Origin: an uncultured Pelagibacteraceae bacterium
Lineage (GTDB): Bacteria > Pseudomonadota > Alphaproteobacteria > Pelagibacterales > Pelagibacteraceae
Length of the DNA: 64,000 nt
Reading direction: 5' to 3'
Assembly: GCA_902543575.1 (NCBI GenBank)
Contig: CACBYV010000002.1
Coordinates: forward strand, 62,001 to 126,000
Of the stretch, positions 1-12,428 are shown piece by piece. Below the pieces are notes generated by a model that was not told the DNA's origin, made no database searches, and saw only the letters and a program-made list of their open reading frames with translations. Within the stretch, counting starts at the first letter, position 1; each line of letters begins with the position of its first letter. The position numbers and the translations under genes were made by a program.

Positions 1-1626
1 GATTTAAATAGACCATTGCACGCTTATGATGCAGATAAAATAGATAATGAAGTTATTGTTAGAAGTTCTTCTAAAGGAGAAAGCTTCGAAGCCTTAGATA
101 ATAAAAAATATATTTTAGAAAATGATATGTGCGTTATTTCTGACAGATCTGGAGTCCTTGGTCTTGGCGGCATAATTGGTGGGACAAGATCTGGAACAGA
201 ATATTCGACTAAAAATATATTATTAGAATCTGCTTATTTTTTGCCGCGTTCAATAAGAAAAACCTCTAAACAATTAAATATAGATACAGATGCAAAATTC
301 AGATTCGAAAGAGGCATAGATCCCCTTTCAATTGAAGAGGGATTAATAAAAGCGTCTGAGCTAATAAAACAAATTTGTGGAGGCGAAATAAGTAACTTAG
401 ATGTAAAAAAAATTGATAATTATAAAAAAACAATAATTAATTTTGACCCATTTCTTTTTGAAAAAACGACAGGATTTAATGTTGAAAATAAAGAATTAAT
501 TAAAATACTTGAAAAGTTAGGTTTTGATATATCTAAAAATAAAAAAATTTTAAACTTAGTAGTACCTTCTTGGAGACCAGACATAACTCAATCAATTGAT
601 ATTGTTGAAGAAATAGTGAGAATAAAAGGCTACGAACATATTAATACATCAGAACCAATTAAGACAAGATTAAAGCCTACACTTAATTATTATCAGAAAT
701 TATTTCATTTTTTACAAAGATCCGTGGCATCAAAGGGTTATTTAGAAACTGTGACTTGGTCATTTACTGACTCTAAAATTAATCAATTATTTAAAGAAAA
801 TGATGAAGAAATACCAATTGTAAATCCGATTAGTTCAGATCTAAATGTTTTAAGAAATTCTATTTTTCCAAATTTATTATTTTATTTGAAGAAAAATTTA
901 GATAGAGGATTTAAAGATATTTCTTTATTTGAAATTGGTCCAGCGTTTAAAGGGAAAAATCCTGGAGATCAACTGACTGTTATAGGCGCCGTGAGGGCAG
1001 GAAAGGTTTCAAGATTATCTTGGAATGATAAAGAAAGAATTGTAGACACATTCGATGTAAAAAAAGATGTAATTCAAAGTCTTTGTGAAGCAGGGATTGA
1101 TAAAGATGATATTGTTATAGATGATAAAACTCCTTCTTATTATCACCCAGGAAAATCTGGAGGAGTGTACCAAAATAAAAACGAAAAAAATGCTCTAGCA
1201 TATTTTGGCGAGATTCATCCAAACATAATAAAAAAATTAGATATAAAAACTGAAGGTTTGGTAATATTTGAAATTTGTCTTGATTATATAAAAGATTCAA
1301 AACAAAAGATGAAAGATTTAAAATCTGAATATAAATTTTCTGATTTCCAAAAATCAGAGAGAGATTTTGCATTTATTATTAATAAAAACTTTAAATCTCA
1401 AGAATTGGTTAATATAATTAAATCTGTTGATGACAAATTAATTAAGTCAGTAAGAGTATTTGATGTGTTTGAGGGAGAAAATATACCAGAGGGAAAAAAA
1501 TCTATAGCTGTTAATGTAACTATTCAGTCAGAGGAAAAAACATTAAATGAAAATGACTTGGAGGACATTAATAAATTAATCATCTCTTCAGTTGAGTCAA
1601 AGTCTGGTGCAAAAATTAGATCCTAA
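1..1626 (+). CDS. pheT: Phenylalanyl-tRNA synthetase beta subunit (5' end outside the window)
   Basis: Partial gene: the reading frame is open from base 1, and the first residues read [12 protein letters not shown], a signature inside the B3/B4 region of bacterial PheT. About 541 residues are present and the N-terminal part lies upstream. PheT pairs with PheS in the cytoplasmic alpha2-beta2 enzyme that charges tRNA-Phe; this subunit carries editing and anticodon-binding parts. The remaining sequence covers the B5 and catalytic-like core and ends in a ferredoxin-fold anticodon-binding domain (around [16 protein letters not shown]). The TTG at 16 is internal and not a start. lepA begins 2 bases after the stop, so the two are probably co-transcribed. 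Confidence 0.95.
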   Translation, partial: DLNRPLHAYDADKIDNEVIVRSSSKGESFEALDNKKYILENDMCVISDRSGVLGLGGIIGGTRSGTEYSTKNILLESAYFLPRSIRKTSKQLNIDTDAKFRFERGIDPLSIEEGLIKASELIKQICGGEISNLDVKKIDNYKKTIINFDPFLFEKTTGFNVENKELIKILEKLGFDISKNKKILNLVVPSWRPDITQSIDIVEEIVRIKGYEHINTSEPIKTRLKPTLNYYQKLFHFLQRSVASKGYLETVTWSFTDSKINQLFKENDEEIPIVNPISSDLNVLRNSIFPNLLFYLKKNLDRGFKDISLFEIGPAFKGKNPGDQLTVIGAVRAGKVSRLSWNDKERIVDTFDVKKDVIQSLCEAGIDKDDIVIDDKTPSYYHPGKSGGVYQNKNEKNALAYFGEIHPNIIKKLDIKTEGLVIFEICLDYIKDSKQKMKDLKSEYKFSDFQKSERDFAFIINKNFKSQELVNIIKSVDDKLIKSVRVFDVFEGENIPEGKKSIAVNVTIQSEEKTLNENDLEDINKLIISSVESKSGAKIRS

Positions 1627-1628
1627 AA

Positions 1629-3437
1629 ATGGGTGATACAATTGACAACATTAGGAATTTTGCAATTATAGCTCATATAGATCATGGTAAATCAACGATA
1701 GCTGATAGAATAATTCATAAATGTGGAGGTTTAAGTGACAGAGAAATGAAATCTCAAGTGCTAGACTCAATGGATATAGAAAGAGAGAGAGGAATAACAA
1801 TCAAAGCACAAACAGTTAAATTAAATTATAAAGCAAAAAATGGTAAAACTTACATTTTAAATATTATAGACACCCCAGGACATGTAGATTTTAGCTATGA
1901 AGTTAGCAGAAGCCTTTATGCGTGCGAGGGCTCAATATTAATTGTAGATAGTACACAAGGTGTAGAAGCCCAAACACTTGCAAATGTATATCAAGCACTT
2001 GATATAAATCATGAGATTATTCCAGTATTAAATAAAATTGATCTACCAGCATCAGATCTTGATAGAACAAATAATCAAATTGAAGATGTTATAGGTATAG
2101 ATACATCTAATTCTGTTCCTTGCTCTGGAAAAACTGGACAAGGAATAGATGAAATTCTTGAGCAAATTATTAACTCTCTGCCTGGGCCTAAGGGTGAAAA
2201 AAATAGCAAATTAAAATGTTTATTAGTTGATAGCTGGTATGACACTTATCTTGGAGTAGTTATATTAGTGAGAATTATAGACGGAACTCTAAAAAAAAAT
2301 ATGAAAATAAAAATGATGTCTACAAATCAAGAATATATCGTAGAAAAAGTTGGTGTTTTTACCCCGAAGCCAAAAGATGTGAGTGAACTTAATGCTGGAG
2401 AAATAGGTTTTATTACAACTGGTATTAAAATTTTATCAGAAACTAAAGTTGGAGATACTATATGTGATGCAGAGAATCCTCTCAAAGATGCATTACCAGG
2501 TTTTAAACCAAGTAAACCAGTAGTTTTTTGTGGTTTATTTCCCGTAGATAGTTCAGAATATCAAAAGCTAAAAGATGGACTTGCTAAATTACAATTAAAT
2601 GATGCAAGTTTTTCTTATGAAGCGGAATCTTCATCTGCCTTAGGACTTGGTTTTAGATGTGGTTTTTTAGGTCTTTTACACCTTGAAATTATCACAGAAA
2701 GGCTTGAAAGAGAATTTGATATTAATTTATTAACAACAACACCTGGCGTTGTTTATAAAGTTCACTTAAATAATGGTGAAATTGTCGAACTTCAAAATCC
2801 ATCTAATTTACCAGATCCTACTTATATAAAATTTATTGAAGAACCATGGATTAAAGCTACAATTATCACTCCAGACCAGTACTTGGGATCAATTATTAAG
2901 TTATGTCAAAATAAAAGAGGTATACAAACTAATTTAAGTTATTCTGGAAACCGTGCAGTAATTAATTATGAAATACCTTTAAATGAGGTAGTATTTGATT
3001 TTAATGATCGTCTTAAATCTATGACAAGCGGATATGCTAGTTTTGATTATGAAATTATTGATCACAAAGAAGGAGATCTAGTAAAAATGAATATACTTGT
3101 GAACTCAGAACCCGTTGATGCTCTTGCAATGATGATACATAAAGATTTTGCTCAAACTACGGGTAGAGAAGTATGCGAAAAATTAAAAGATTTAATACCA
3201 AGGCACAACTTTATGATACCAATCCAAGCAGCTATTGGTGGTAAAATTATTGCTAGAGAAACTATCAAAGGTTTTAAAAAAGATGTGCTAACAAAAATTC
3301 ATGGAGGAGGAGCAACAGATAGAAAAAGAAAACTGCTTGAAAAACAGAAAAAAGGTAAAGCTAGAGCTAAGCAATTTGGAAAAGTTGAGATACCTCAAGA
3401 AGCATTTATTGGTGTTTTAAGGATAAACAAGGAGTAG
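1629..3437 (+). CDS. lepA: Elongation factor 4 (LepA), ribosome back-translocase GTPase
   Basis: Full-length 602-aa LepA, a normal length for the family. The GTPase domain shows G1 AHIDHGKST near residue 16, the switch II motif DTPGHVDF, and NKID. Domain II, the EF-G-like domains and the LepA-specific C-terminal domain follow, the last with [18 protein letters not shown] near the end. It binds ribosomes and remodels stalled or mistranslocated complexes. The start ATG lies 2 bases after pheT; the stop is 7 bases before tRNA-Ser, so the tRNA is probably cut from the same transcript. Confidence 0.97.
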   Translation: MGDTIDNIRNFAIIAHIDHGKSTIADRIIHKCGGLSDREMKSQVLDSMDIERERGITIKAQTVKLNYKAKNGKTYILNIIDTPGHVDFSYEVSRSLYACEGSILIVDSTQGVEAQTLANVYQALDINHEIIPVLNKIDLPASDLDRTNNQIEDVIGIDTSNSVPCSGKTGQGIDEILEQIINSLPGPKGEKNSKLKCLLVDSWYDTYLGVVILVRIIDGTLKKNMKIKMMSTNQEYIVEKVGVFTPKPKDVSELNAGEIGFITTGIKILSETKVGDTICDAENPLKDALPGFKPSKPVVFCGLFPVDSSEYQKLKDGLAKLQLNDASFSYEAESSSALGLGFRCGFLGLLHLEIITERLEREFDINLLTTTPGVVYKVHLNNGEIVELQNPSNLPDPTYIKFIEEPWIKATIITPDQYLGSIIKLCQNKRGIQTNLSYSGNRAVINYEIPLNEVVFDFNDRLKSMTSGYASFDYEIIDHKEGDLVKMNILVNSEPVDALAMMIHKDFAQTTGREVCEKLKDLIPRHNFMIPIQAAIGGKIIARETIKGFKKDVLTKIHGGGATDRKRKLLEKQKKGKARAKQFGKVEIPQEAFIGVLRINKE

Positions 3438-3444
3438 GAATTTT

Positions 3445-3534
3445 GGAGAGGTGGCCGAGCGGTTGAAGGCGCACGCTTGGAAAGCGTGTATAGGGGAAAC
3501 TCTATCATGGGTTCGAATCCCATTCTCTCCGCCA
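3445..3534 (+). tRNA. tRNA-Ser (anticodon GGA)
   Basis: A 90-base class II tRNA with a long variable arm. The acceptor stem GGAGAGG pairs with TCTCTCC, closing with one G-U. The anticodon stem CACGC/GCGTG surrounds the loop TTGGAAA, giving anticodon GGA at 3479-3481. The T-loop is GTTCGAATC, and the discriminator G is followed by an encoded CCA. It starts 7 bases after the lepA stop. Confidence 0.97.
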
Positions 3535-3610
3535 TATTTTTATCAGAAAAACGATCTTTTTGACGGGTTTTAAAGAAATAGAAAAAAAATCTAAAAAACA
3601 TCAAAAAAAC

Positions 3611-3623
3611 GTTGGTATCCAAC
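3611..3623. repeat. Small perfect hairpin in the tRNA-Ser/gyrB gap
   Basis: The 170-base gap between tRNA-Ser and gyrB holds no convincing gene. It contains the perfect inverted repeat GTTGG-TAT-CCAAC. On the minus strand it is followed by seven T, so it would resemble a terminator only for minus-strand transcription, yet no minus-strand gene ends here. On the plus strand it could lie in the gyrB leader. TATAAA boxes at 3676-3681 and 3696-3701 are possible gyrB -10 elements, without a clear -35. Confidence 0.35.
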
Positions 3624-3680
3624 ATTAATTTAAGCATTTGCGTCTCTCCCATTTTTAAATTTTTTATAAAAATGTTATAA

Positions 3681-5762
<2,082 letters not shown>

Positions 5763-7043
5763 ATGGATTTAAAACAATCTGTTAAAGCAGCATCATTAAA
5801 TAAGTCAACATATATCAATTTAAGATGGATTGGGATTTTAGGTCAATTTATAACTATAAACACAGTCAAATTTATTTTTGGTTTTGAGTTCAACTTTATT
5901 TTATCTAATCTTATAATTTTTGTTGGAGCTTTAAGTAACTTTTACTTAATGTTTTTTTATAAAAAACCCGTACTTTCAAACGCGACTTCTTTTAATTTTT
6001 TATCTTTAGATATACTTCAATTGAGCGCTTTACTTTACTTATCTGGGGGTATTTTAAATCCATTTTCAATATTCCTTTTGATACCAAGTGTATTTGCTGC
6101 ATCCAATTTAAATATTAAAACAAATATTGCTTTAATTTTAATTACTCTAGCATCGATTATAATTTTAACTTTTTATCATTATGAATTGCCAAAACCATTG
6201 GATGAATATACTATTAGTCTGTATTATTACTATGCAATTCCCCTTGCATTGATAATAGCATTATTTTTTTTAAATTATTTTGCATTTATTTTTGGACAAG
6301 AAACAAATCTTAGGAAAGATGCATTAGATAAAATCCAAGAGGTAATTTCTAAAGAACATGAGCTGGTTTCACTTGGGGGACAGGCTGCAGCTGCAGCTCA
6401 TTCATTTGGTACTCCTTTGTCTACAATTAAAATAATTTCCCACGATTTATTTGATCAATTTAAAGATAATAATGATGTTAAAAAAGATCTCGAACTATTA
6501 ATTAGTCAGGTTAATAGGTGTAATGAGATTCTAAAAAAATTAACGTTAAATCCTACTATAGAAGATGATTTTATTGACAAAAATAAAACGCTTTACGATT
6601 ATATTAATGAGATAGTTAACTCATTTAAGGAAATTTCTAATAAGAATTTCAATATTGATAAAGAGCAAGATTCTAACTCATTTGAAATATTAAAATCTGT
6701 TGAAATTGTTTATGGTTTGAGGAATTTTATTGGAAATGCTAACAAATTTTCAAATGATAATATCTATATTGCTATCAAAAGTGACAGTCAAAAGACTGAA
6801 ATAACAATAGAGGATGATGGCCCTGGTATACCAAAAGATATACTTAATAAGATTGGAGAGCCTTATATTAAGACACTTAAACCCAAAGATAACAAAAAAA
6901 CTGGACTGGGTTTAGGGATTTTTATAGGCAAAACATTGTTGGAAAAAAATTCTGCCAGAATAACAATTAGAAATTCAGAAACTAGAGGTGGAGCTGAAGT
7001 AAATATAGAATGGGAAAATAAAAATTTAAAAAAATTAGTGTAA
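5763..7043 (+). CDS. regB: Redox-sensing sensor histidine kinase, RegB/PrrB/ActS family
   Basis: A 426-aa inner-membrane sensor kinase. About six hydrophobic segments lie within residues 20-178, including the quinone-type motif GGILNPF (95-101) known in RegB. The H-box [12 protein letters not shown] carries the phospho-accepting His213. The redox-box cysteine is retained in QVNRCNEIL (Cys253). ATP-binding motifs follow: N-box [10 protein letters not shown] (321-330), DDGPGI (351-356) and GLGLGIF (381-387). In related bacteria it controls the response regulator RegA according to quinone and oxygen status; no regA is in this window. Its last 9 bases overlap the 3' end of cobT, which converges from the other strand. 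Confidence 0.9.
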   Translation: MDLKQSVKAASLNKSTYINLRWIGILGQFITINTVKFIFGFEFNFILSNLIIFVGALSNFYLMFFYKKPVLSNATSFNFLSLDILQLSALLYLSGGILNPFSIFLLIPSVFAASNLNIKTNIALILITLASIIILTFYHYELPKPLDEYTISLYYYYAIPLALIIALFFLNYFAFIFGQETNLRKDALDKIQEVISKEHELVSLGGQAAAAAHSFGTPLSTIKIISHDLFDQFKDNNDVKKDLELLISQVNRCNEILKKLTLNPTIEDDFIDKNKTLYDYINEIVNSFKEISNKNFNIDKEQDSNSFEILKSVEIVYGLRNFIGNANKFSNDNIYIAIKSDSQKTEITIEDDGPGIPKDILNKIGEPYIKTLKPKDNKKTGLGLGIFIGKTLLEKNSARITIRNSETRGGAEVNIEWENKNLKKLV

Positions 7044-8825
7044 TTTTTTATTATTTTCAAACAATCCACTAAGCTGACCAATCATTACATCACCTAATTC
7101 TTGAACATCAGCAATTTTTATCGCTTTTTTGTAATATCTCGAAACATCGTGACCTATACCTATAGCAAGAATTTCGATATCACTTTTGTTTTCAATTGAT
7201 TTTACAGTTTGCTTTAGATGTTTTTCTAAAAAATCACCCGAGTTAACAGATAATGTTGAATCATCAACTGGAGCTCCATCAGAAATAACCATAAGAATTT
7301 TTCTTTCTTCTTTTCTTTTCTTAAGTCTATTGAAAGCCCAAGTAATAGCTTCACCATCAATATTTTCTTTAAGCAAACCCTCTTTTAGCATTAAACCTAA
7401 ATTTTTTTTTGATTGTCTCCAGTGAGTATCAGCAGATTTATAAATTATATGTCTTAAGTCATTCAAACGTCCTGGATTTTTTAATTTTCCAAGTTTATTC
7501 CACTTTTCTCTGCTCTTACCGCCCTTCCAATTCTTTGTTGTGAAACCAAGAATTTCAACTTTAACCGAGCATCTTTCTAATGTTCTAGACAATATATCAG
7601 CACAAAGAGCGGCAATAGTAATTGGTCTTCCTCTCATAGATCCAGAATTATCTATTAGTAAAGTCACAACTGTATCTTTAAACTCTAAATCTTTCTCTTT
7701 TTTAAAAGAAAGGGAATTATATGGATCAATTATTATTCTTGGTAATTTTGAACTATCTAATAAACCTTCTTCAAGATCAAATTCCCAAGATCTATTTTGT
7801 TTTGCAAGTAACTGTCTTTGTAATTTATTTGCGAGTTTTGTAATTATATCTTGGAAACTAGTTAGCTGTTGATCTAAATTTTTTCTTAATTTTGAAATTT
7901 CTTCAGAATTTTCCAATGTTTCTGCTTTTGCTGTCTCATCAAATTCTGAAGTATATATTTTATATTCTTTATTACTTATTCCTAAATTTTTTTTCTGAAC
8001 AATATTTTCTATTTCATTATTTTCAGCATCATCATTTCCTAGTTGTTCATCAAGTCTAAATTCATTCATTTCGTCAGAACTATCAACTCCTTCATTAATA
8101 CTGTCTTCCTCTTCTCTTTCTTGAGAGTCTCCACTATCTGCTTTTTGATCATCTTTTGAATTATTGTTATCTTGTTCATCCTCTTTCTGCTCTTCCCTTT
8201 TGTTTTCTTCTTCGGATTCGAAGATTTCCATATTTTGAAGAATTTCTGATATTTTAGAATTGTATATGTCCTGATTCTCTGCATTTTCTTTTAAAAAGTG
8301 TATGTGTTTATCTAAAGATTTTTCAAAATCATCTTTCCAGTATGATAAAATTTTTTCAGCGTTTTCTGTTAAATTTACGTTCATTATTTTATTAAGCATG
8401 TAATATTCAAAAGCTTCAGAAACGTTAGATTCTTCTTTCTTTTTTATATTTTCAGATTTTGCTGCACTTACCTTATTGTTGTATTTGGCCATTAAATTTT
8501 CAGAAATTCCCTTCATCATTTGTGAGCCTAAAAGTTCATATCTTATTTTTTCAGAAATTTTATAAAGTGTATGGCATGTGGGAGTTTTTGGAATATTTTG
8601 TTCTAAAGTGGAATTATCAGAAAATTTTCTTTTTAACGCTTCTGAATCTGCCTCGGCTCTTAACTTAATAAAGTTTTCTTTATCTTTTAAATTATCAAAC
8701 TTAGAAATATTAAATTCTTTTAAATTTTTTTTGTCTTTTAATGGATATGTTTCACCTGAAATGGCTTTAATCGTTGAGTTTAAAGCTTGTTTAAATTGCT
8801 CTTTTATAAGATCATCTTTGTTCAT
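7035..8825 (-). CDS. cobT: CobT-like von Willebrand A protein (cobaltochelatase CobT family)
   Basis: A 596-aa protein. The N-terminal part is conserved CobT sequence, a very acidic Glu/Asp/Asn-rich stretch spans about 202-280, and the C-terminal VWA domain has an intact MIDAS motif LIDNSGSM (near 390-397). In B12 producers CobT and CobS form the AAA+/VWA engine for CobN cobalt insertion. I chose the ATG at 8825 because it overlaps the cobS stop (TAATG); an upstream in-frame ATG at 8873 lies deep inside cobS. No cobN or other B12 genes are here, so the enzyme role is inherited from the family and the true client is uncertain. Confidence 0.88.
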   Translation of the reverse strand: MNKDDLIKEQFKQALNSTIKAISGETYPLKDKKNLKEFNISKFDNLKDKENFIKLRAEADSEALKRKFSDNSTLEQNIPKTPTCHTLYKISEKIRYELLGSQMMKGISENLMAKYNNKVSAAKSENIKKKEESNVSEAFEYYMLNKIMNVNLTENAEKILSYWKDDFEKSLDKHIHFLKENAENQDIYNSKISEILQNMEIFESEEENKREEQKEDEQDNNNSKDDQKADSGDSQEREEEDSINEGVDSSDEMNEFRLDEQLGNDDAENNEIENIVQKKNLGISNKEYKIYTSEFDETAKAETLENSEEISKLRKNLDQQLTSFQDIITKLANKLQRQLLAKQNRSWEFDLEEGLLDSSKLPRIIIDPYNSLSFKKEKDLEFKDTVVTLLIDNSGSMRGRPITIAALCADILSRTLERCSVKVEILGFTTKNWKGGKSREKWNKLGKLKNPGRLNDLRHIIYKSADTHWRQSKKNLGLMLKEGLLKENIDGEAITWAFNRLKKRKEERKILMVISDGAPVDDSTLSVNSGDFLEKHLKQTVKSIENKSDIEILAIGIGHDVSRYYKKAIKIADVQELGDVMIGQLSGLFENNKKLH

Positions 8826-9799
8826 TAAACCTGAATATTTATCATCGACTCTGGCAGTTCTTCGCCAAAACATCTTTGATAGTATTCTGCGATTGTATTC
8901 TTTTCTACGTCATCACATTTATTTAAAAAAGTTACTCTGAACGCATAACCCACATCTTTAAATATTTCAGAATTTTCTGCCCAATGTAGTACTGTTCTAG
9001 GGCTCATAACAGTTGAAATATCTCCAGCCATAAATCCTTTTCTAGTAAGTGTCGCAACTTTTATCATGTTTGCAACTCTCTCTTTACCTTTATTATTATC
9101 TAAAGATTTATTTTTCCCTAAAATAATTTCCATTTCTTTTTCTAAAGCTAAATAATTTAATGTTGTTACGATATTCCATCTATCCATTTGTCCCTGGTTT
9201 ATTTGTTGTGTTCCATGATAGAGTCCAGTTGTATCCCCTAAACCAACAGTATTTGAGGTTGCAAATAATCTGAAATATTTATTCTGCTTAATGACCTTAT
9301 TCTTATCTAATAAAGTAAAATTTCCTTCAGCTTCCAAAACTCTTTGAATTACAAACATCACATCTGGTCTACCGGCATCATATTCATCAAATACTAAAGC
9401 TATTGGATTTTGTATCGACCAAGGAAGAATTCCTTCCTTGAATTCTGTGACTTGTTTTCCATCTTTGATGACAATTGAGTCTTTACCAATTAAATCTATT
9501 CTACTGACATGACTATCTAAGTTAATTCTGATACATGGCCAATTTAATCTGGCTGCAATTTGTTCTATATGTGTGGATTTACCTGTTCCATGATAACCTT
9601 GCACTAAGACTCTTTTATTAAATGAAAATCCGGAGAGGATTGCTAAAGTTGTATCTTTATCAAATTTATAAGTTTTATCTATATCTGGAACATAATCAGT
9701 TTTTTTTGAAAATGCGTCCACTTCCATATCAGAATCTATACCGAATGTTTGTTTAATCGATAATTTAATATCTGGGGTTTGTTCAATATTAGTTGTCAA
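8825..9799 (-). CDS. cobS: CobS-like AAA+ ATPase (MoxR-type; cobaltochelatase CobS family)
   Basis: A 324-aa AAA+ ATPase. Walker A is GYHGTGKST (68-76) and Walker B is LVFDEYD (135-141); a sensor-type ATSNT follows in [13 protein letters not shown]. It is the expected partner of the VWA protein encoded next, forming a MoxR-VWA type machine in the cytoplasm. It overlaps cobT by 1 base and the J-domain gene by 11 bases, so translation is probably coupled across all three. The length and sequence agree with alphaproteobacterial CobS. Confidence 0.9.
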   Translation of the reverse strand: MTTNIEQTPDIKLSIKQTFGIDSDMEVDAFSKKTDYVPDIDKTYKFDKDTTLAILSGFSFNKRVLVQGYHGTGKSTHIEQIAARLNWPCIRINLDSHVSRIDLIGKDSIVIKDGKQVTEFKEGILPWSIQNPIALVFDEYDAGRPDVMFVIQRVLEAEGNFTLLDKNKVIKQNKYFRLFATSNTVGLGDTTGLYHGTQQINQGQMDRWNIVTTLNYLALEKEMEIILGKNKSLDNNKGKERVANMIKVATLTRKGFMAGDISTVMSPRTVLHWAENSEIFKDVGYAFRVTFLNKCDDVEKNTIAEYYQRCFGEELPESMINIQV

Positions 9800-10316
9800 T
9801 TTTTTCCTTATAAGTATTTTTTAATTGGGTATAAGCTAAAGTTATCACTTTAAGCTTATCTTCAAATTTTTTATTGCCAGCATTCATATCAGGGTGAAAT
9901 TTTTTCACAAGTCTTTTGAATTTTTCTTGTATTTTGGCCCATTTTAAACCAACTCCAACACCCAAAATTTCAAAGGCTTTAAGATCATTACTATTAAATT
10001 TAAACTTACTAATATGATTCAAATTACTAAAATCTTTAAATTTTCCATTTTCATCTTTTAAAGTATTATTCCACAATATTTTGAAAAAATTGTCTGAAGA
10101 GCTGAAACTCTGTGTTGGCTTATGCCATGTCATGTCAGACTTTAAAAAGTTGATTACTTGTTCGTCGCTCATACCTGAAAAATAATTCCAGCTTTTATTA
10201 AACTCTCTTACATGCTCTAGACATAGAAGCCTATATTCTTTGCTGTTATCCTTTTCTTTTGGAGCTTTGTAAAGTCCCTCCTCATTGCAATTATTCCATT
10301 CACAAATATTTTTCAT
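9789..10316 (-). CDS. J-domain protein with N-terminal cysteine motif
   Basis: A 175-aa protein. The C-terminal half is a J domain with the HPD tripeptide (141-143) in [11 protein letters not shown], so it should stimulate an Hsp70 such as DnaK. The N-terminus holds CEWNNC followed about 22 residues later by CLEH, a spacing that could bind zinc. A related J-domain protein sits next to cobS in many alphaproteobacteria (from memory), hinting at a chaperone role for CobS/CobT. I use the ATG at 10316; an in-frame ATG at 10331 adds only five residues and would take up most of the intergenic space. The start codon is only 20 bases from the divergent bolA start. Confidence 0.85.
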   Translation of the reverse strand: MKNICEWNNCNEEGLYKAPKEKDNSKEYRLLCLEHVREFNKSWNYFSGMSDEQVINFLKSDMTWHKPTQSFSSSDNFFKILWNNTLKDENGKFKDFSNLNHISKFKFNSNDLKAFEILGVGVGLKWAKIQEKFKRLVKKFHPDMNAGNKKFEDKLKVITLAYTQLKNTYKEKIDN

Positions 10317-10326
10317 ATAATATAAT
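10316..10326. promoter_or_regulatory. Overlapping divergent -10 boxes between the J-domain gene and bolA
   Basis: The 20 bases between the two divergent start codons contain two overlapping TATAAT boxes (10316-10321 and 10321-10326); the complement offers TATTAT for the other direction. Any -35 element would have to lie inside the opposite gene. With the usual spacing from -10 to the transcript start, the bolA mRNA would have a leader of only about 4 bases. This is inference from sequence only. Confidence 0.4.
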
Positions 10327-10336
10327 ATCAAGTTTA

Positions 10337-10597
10337 ATGGATATTAATCAACTTTCAAAAAAAATTGAAAATAAACTTTTGAAAGACACCTCTATAAAAA
10401 ATGTAAAGATAATTGACAACACTTATAAGCATTTAAAACACAATTCACATCAGAAAGGCAAATATCATATTAAATTAGAAATAAATTCTGAAATATTAAA
10501 AAAAACAAATAGAATTCAGTCTAATAAAGTAATCTACAAAATTTTAAGCGAAGAATTGAAAACTGATATTCATTCTTTACAAATAAGCTTTACTTAA
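10337..10597 (+). CDS. bolA: BolA-family protein
   Basis: An 86-aa BolA/IbaG-type protein. It has the family pattern of a short helix-rich start (MDINQLSKKIENKL), a His-containing loop (KHLKHNSHQKGKYH) and the C-terminal DIHSLQISF, matching the usual ELHALSI-like ending. BolA proteins work with monothiol glutaredoxins in iron-sulfur cluster handling and stress control. I place the start at ATG 10337; an upstream in-frame extension would read through the divergent J-domain gene. The 3' end overlaps aroB by 21 bases, tail to tail. Confidence 0.85.
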   Translation: MDINQLSKKIENKLLKDTSIKNVKIIDNTYKHLKHNSHQKGKYHIKLEINSEILKKTNRIQSNKVIYKILSEELKTDIHSLQISFT

Positions 10598-11692
10598 CTC
10601 TTTTACTAAAAATTTGTTCAATTCACCAGATTTGGCTTGATAATTAAGTTTTAATTTTCCAAAATTCCTTATTAAAATTAAGTTTATACTGTCTGATTTA
10701 TTTTTTTTGTCACTTTTCATAAAATTAAGAATTGATGTAATTTTCCTTTTATTAAAAAGGTCTTTATATTTATTTTTGATTTCTATCTTTTTAATATGAT
10801 TGTTTATTAATTCTGAATTTGAATTTGAAATAATTTTTTTTTCTTTACTAAAATTTACAGCATTCATTAAACCAAATATAACAGCTTCTCCATGATTTAA
10901 TTTTTTTGAGTAACCAAGACTAGCCTCATATGCGTGAGCAAAAGTATGGCCAAGATTTAAAGATTTTCTTAAATTTTTTTCTTTTTCATCCTTTTCAATA
11001 ATTTTTTTTTTTAATAAACAGCTATTTAAAATTGCGTTAATTACAAAATTACCTTTTAGGTTCAAAATCTTGTTAAAATTTTTATCTAAAAAAACAAAAT
11101 TTTTTTTGCTATCAATTAGACTACTTTTTAATATTTCAGCATATCCACATATAATTTCTCTTTTGGGTAGGGTATGTAGTAAATTAATATCTGAAATTAC
11201 TAAATCTGGTTGATAAAAACTTCCTACAAGATTTTTTCCAAATTTATTATTAATACCTGTTTTGCCACCTATTGAAGAATCGACTTGAGCTAATAAAGTG
11301 GATGGAATGTTTATAAATTTTATTCCTCTTTTAAATGTGCTGGCTGCATATCCAACTACATCTCCTGTAATTCCTCCACCAAATGAAATTATACAGTCTT
11401 CCCTATAAAAATTATTTTTAAATAAAATATTATGTATTTTATCGATACTTAGGTTACTTTTATTTTTCTCATTTGCACTAAAATTTAAAGTATAAATTTT
11501 TTGATTTTTTAAATTACCTAAGAGTAATTTTCTAAATTTTTTTGGTATCTTACTGTCAATTACGATTAAACATTTTGAAAATAATATTTTATTTTTTTTT
11601 AAAATATTTCTTAATTTTGAAATTAGATTGGTACCAATATGAACTTCGTAATTTTTACTTTTAGTTTTAACCTTTATTATTTTTTGTTTCAT
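10577..11692 (-). CDS. aroB: 3-dehydroquinate synthase
   Basis: A 371-aa enzyme for the second shikimate-pathway step, turning DAHP into 3-dehydroquinate with NAD and a divalent metal. The NAD-binding motif GGGITGDVVGYAAS is clear, as are the following substrate/metal regions (QVDSSIGGKTGIN and LGHTFAHAYE). It is translated after aroK and overlaps it by 26 bases, the usual aroK-aroB pair. Confidence 0.96.
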   Translation of the reverse strand: MKQKIIKVKTKSKNYEVHIGTNLISKLRNILKKNKILFSKCLIVIDSKIPKKFRKLLLGNLKNQKIYTLNFSANEKNKSNLSIDKIHNILFKNNFYREDCIISFGGGITGDVVGYAASTFKRGIKFINIPSTLLAQVDSSIGGKTGINNKFGKNLVGSFYQPDLVISDINLLHTLPKREIICGYAEILKSSLIDSKKNFVFLDKNFNKILNLKGNFVINAILNSCLLKKKIIEKDEKEKNLRKSLNLGHTFAHAYEASLGYSKKLNHGEAVIFGLMNAVNFSKEKKIISNSNSELINNHIKKIEIKNKYKDLFNKRKITSILNFMKSDKKNKSDSINLILIRNFGKLKLNYQAKSGELNKFLVKELSKAYL

Positions 11693-12191
11693 ATTTTTTT
11701 ATAATTTTATTTGCTATTTCATTCTTATTTAGCTGATCACAATTAATTGTGAAGTCTGCCAAACTATATATTTTAGCTCTTTCATTTATTAGTTTCTCTA
11801 GATCTGTTTCACTTAATGTCATAGCCAGAGGTCTTTTTTTGCTACCATTTATTCTTTTAATTATTATATCTTTTTTCCAATTCAACCAAAAACTAAAAGA
11901 ACTCTTCTTACATTCTTTCCTAATATTAGTATTAATATATGCACCTCCACCTAATGATAGAATTTGCTTCTCACCTTTTAAACATAATAATGTTATTTCT
12001 TCTTCACATTCACGGAAGTATTTTTCTCCCTTTTTTTTGAAAATTTCCGCAATTTTCATTTTTTCTTTTTCTTCAATTTTATTATCTATATCAATAAATT
12101 TAAGTTTGGTTTGCTTAGAAATCAATTTTCCTATTAATGTCTTACCCGAACCCATCATACCAACTAAAACTAGATTTTTATTTGATTCCAT
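11667..12191 (-). CDS. aroK: Shikimate kinase
   Basis: A 174-aa P-loop kinase that phosphorylates shikimate. Walker A is GMMGSGKT (near residues 11-18), the DxD motif is in FIDIDNKIE, the glycine-rich loop is SLGGGAY, and the lid region has KKRPLA. Normal length. It overlaps aroB by 26 bases and is divergent from the small membrane peptide gene at 12288, with about 96 bases between them for two promoters. Confidence 0.95.
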   Translation of the reverse strand: MESNKNLVLVGMMGSGKTLIGKLISKQTKLKFIDIDNKIEEKEKMKIAEIFKKKGEKYFRECEEEITLLCLKGEKQILSLGGGAYINTNIRKECKKSSFSFWLNWKKDIIIKRINGSKKRPLAMTLSETDLEKLINERAKIYSLADFTINCDQLNKNEIANKIIKKYETKNNKG

Positions 12192-12287
12192 ATATTTCTA
12201 AGTTGAAAAAACACAAATATGTCTTATTTTGATTTTACAAAATTATATGCTTTTAAAACATTATACTACAAAGGAATATAACATAAT

Positions 12288-12428
12288 ATGAAATTTGCAA
12301 TCAAAGCTGGAATAATTTTTTTTATATTGATTTTGTCTATTGTTGTTTTGAGCCAGATTGATTTCCCATCCCCTAACAAAAAAATTGAAGTAATTTTGCC
12401 TAATGAAAATTTTAAAACAATTAAGTAA
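12288..12428 (+). CDS. Small single-pass membrane or secreted peptide, 46 aa
   Basis: A short reading frame beginning MKFAIKAGIIFFILILSI. A hydrophobic helix spans about residues 7-23, followed by a short polar tail with SPNKKIEVILPNENF. An AAGGA ribosome-binding site sits about 12 bases before the ATG (12271-12275). Its end overlaps the start of the next gene by 26 bases in another frame, suggesting coupled translation. The P-x-P...IEVILPN tail recalls small proteins of other alphaproteobacteria, but this is from memory and unverified. Function unknown. Confidence 0.6.
   Translation: MKFAIKAGIIFFILILSIVVLSQIDFPSPNKKIEVILPNENFKTIK

Noticed and set aside
8826-8873. Upstream ATG for cobT
   Set aside because: It would overlap cobS by 49 bases; the ATG at 8825 overlaps the cobS stop in the common TAATG form.
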